Source of the DNA: Catalinimonas niigatensis
Lineage (GTDB): Bacteria > Bacteroidota > Bacteroidia > Cytophagales > Cyclobacteriaceae
Direction of reading: 5' to 3'
DNA: 64,000 bases
NCBI RefSeq assembly: GCF_030506285.1
Contig: NZ_CP119422.1
Span: forward strand, 2,108,001-2,172,000
The notes below the pieces were generated by a model. The model was not told the DNA's origin. It ran no database searches and was given only the letters and a program-made list of their open reading frames with translations. Within the stretch, counting starts at the first letter, position 1. Each line of letters begins with the position of its first letter. Shown here one piece after another: positions 63,135-64,000 of this stretch. The position numbers and the translations under genes were made by a program.

Positions 63135-64000
63135 GTTGTAATCTTCTTTTTTTGTTAGACTGAACTACTACATGATCAATAAGCGGGGCAAATACATTCA
63201 TAAACAGTACTGCCAGCATGATTCCTTCCGGATAAGCGGGGTTTAACACCCTGATTATTACTGTAATAATGCCAATCAGAGCTCCATAAACCCACTTTCC
63301 GGATTCTGTATGGGCAGCAGAAACGGGATCTGTCGCCATAAATACCGCACCAAAAGCCAAACCACCCATCACCCAGTGATAATGAGCCGGCATCATCATA
63401 AACTCATTGGCTCCTGCCAAAGAGAGAATATATCCTAAACCTAATGCCCCTGCAAATACACTTACAATAATTTTCCAGCTTCCTACCCCGGTAACAATAA
63501 GGATCAATGCCCCTATCAAGGCCATAAGCGTAGAAGTCTCTCCAATAGAGCCGGGAATAAAGCCCATAAACATATTCCAGAAAGTGAATAATCCTCCATC
63601 AGTAGCGGCAAGTGTAGACACTACATTTTGAGTTCCTTCGGTAATACTGGCTTCTGCAGCAATTCCTAGTGCTGTAGCTCCAGTAAAACCATCAGCGTAT
63701 TGCTGATCTCCCATGTAATACCATACGTCTCCTGACATATCTGAAGGATATGCAAAGTAAAGAAACGCCCTGGCTGTCATCGCAACGTTCAACACATTCA
63801 TTCCAGTTCCGCCAAATACTTCTTTAGCAATCACGATAGCAAATACAGAAGCCAATGCAACCTGCCACAAAGGAATGGTAGGAGGCAGAATCAAAGGAAT
63901 CAACATACCTGTCACCAGAAAGCCTTCATTGATAGGGTGACGGCGAATGAAAGAAAATGCTACCTCCACCAAACCACCTGCGACATAAGCAACCAGTACT
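63121..64000 (-). CDS. nqrB: Na+-translocating NADH:quinone reductase subunit B (5' end outside window)
   Basis: About 293 codons of the C-terminal part; the frame is open to the edge, and full NqrB is about 400 aa. The flavinylation motif is '[11 protein letters not shown]', carrying the Thr for covalent FMN. Other marks are '[20 protein letters not shown]' and '[20 protein letters not shown]'. It is the membrane subunit that passes electrons to quinone. Confidence 0.95.
   Translation of the reverse strand, partial: VLVAYVAGGLVEVAFSFIRRHPINEGFLVTGMLIPLILPPTIPLWQVALASVFAIVIAKEVFGGTGMNVLNVAMTARAFLYFAYPSDMSGDVWYYMGDQQYADGFTGATALGIAAEASITEGTQNVVSTLAATDGGLFTFWNMFMGFIPGSIGETSTLMALIGALILIVTGVGSWKIIVSVFAGALGLGYILSLAGANEFMMMPAHYHWVMGGLAFGAVFMATDPVSAAHTESGKWVYGALIGIITVIIRVLNPAYPEGIMLAVLFMNVFAPLIDHVVVQSNKKRRLQRATV

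Noticed and set aside
1-64000. CRISPR array, prophage or conjugative module
   Set aside because: No short regularly spaced repeats, no Cas, phage structural or transfer genes were seen.

Overview
The window looks like chromosomal DNA of a marine or soil-type member of the Bacteroidota, most likely Cytophagales. The inference rests on gene content seen here: two TonB-dependent receptors with carboxypeptidase-like N-terminal domains, a DUF4249 lipoprotein next to one of them, a large secreted protein ending in a type IX secretion (T9SS)-like tail, many short lipoproteins, a bifunctional HisB, a bacterial GlnRS, Na+-translocating NADH:quinone reductase (Nqr) genes, and promoters that resemble the Bacteroidota TAnnTTTG type. 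Species cannot be named from the sequence alone.

Layout. 1-6.9 kb: a secreted protein, a DUF2975 membrane protein with its XRE regulator (behind a perfect 18-bp inverted repeat), a 960-aa secreted repeat protein, an EF-hand lipoprotein and a pentapeptide-repeat protein. 6.9-14.9 kb (minus): a TonB-dependent receptor with a companion exported protein, then a LuxR-type response regulator and a large PAS/hybrid histidine kinase with receiver and HPt-like domains, which together could form one phosphorelay. 15.1-19.4 kb (plus): glnS, argC and argJ with clear terminators. 19.8-27.7 kb (minus): SDR, a frameshifted Crp-type regulator, map, a DUF1801 protein, a phosphoesterase, tmk, and a small Zn-ribbon cluster. 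27.9-35.5 kb (plus): an island of membrane proteins (DedA, TerC, a divergent PiT-like permease, a BASS symporter, TatA/E, NhaD-like antiporter). 36-46 kb: mixed housekeeping and stress genes (HAD, a zinc-less lipoprotein MsrB, MOSC, PIG-L deacetylase, nucleoside hydrolase, GNAT, CPBP protease, Dabb, DUF1080, DJ-1/PfpI, AhpD-like, Crp-type regulator, methyltransferase).

46.2-49.3 kb is the accessory spot: an orphan 219-aa protein with an SGC...H arrangement like the CNF1/BLF1/CheD deamidases, followed by an IS110-family element. Upstream of the IS110 recombinase, on the same strand, lies a three-stem-loop RNA whose loops match the element's own right end and its right flank, as expected of a bridge RNA. 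Beyond it is an unexplained nested hairpin. 49.3-64 kb: DUF4249 lipoprotein plus TonB receptor, hisB, an outer-membrane protein, hemL / TPR-binding-protein / guaA, DUF502, and nqrE-D-C-B (B runs off the window edge; no nqrF follows nqrE).

The two observations most worth following are the bridge-RNA candidate (48303-48502) and the deamidase-like orphan (46258-46917).
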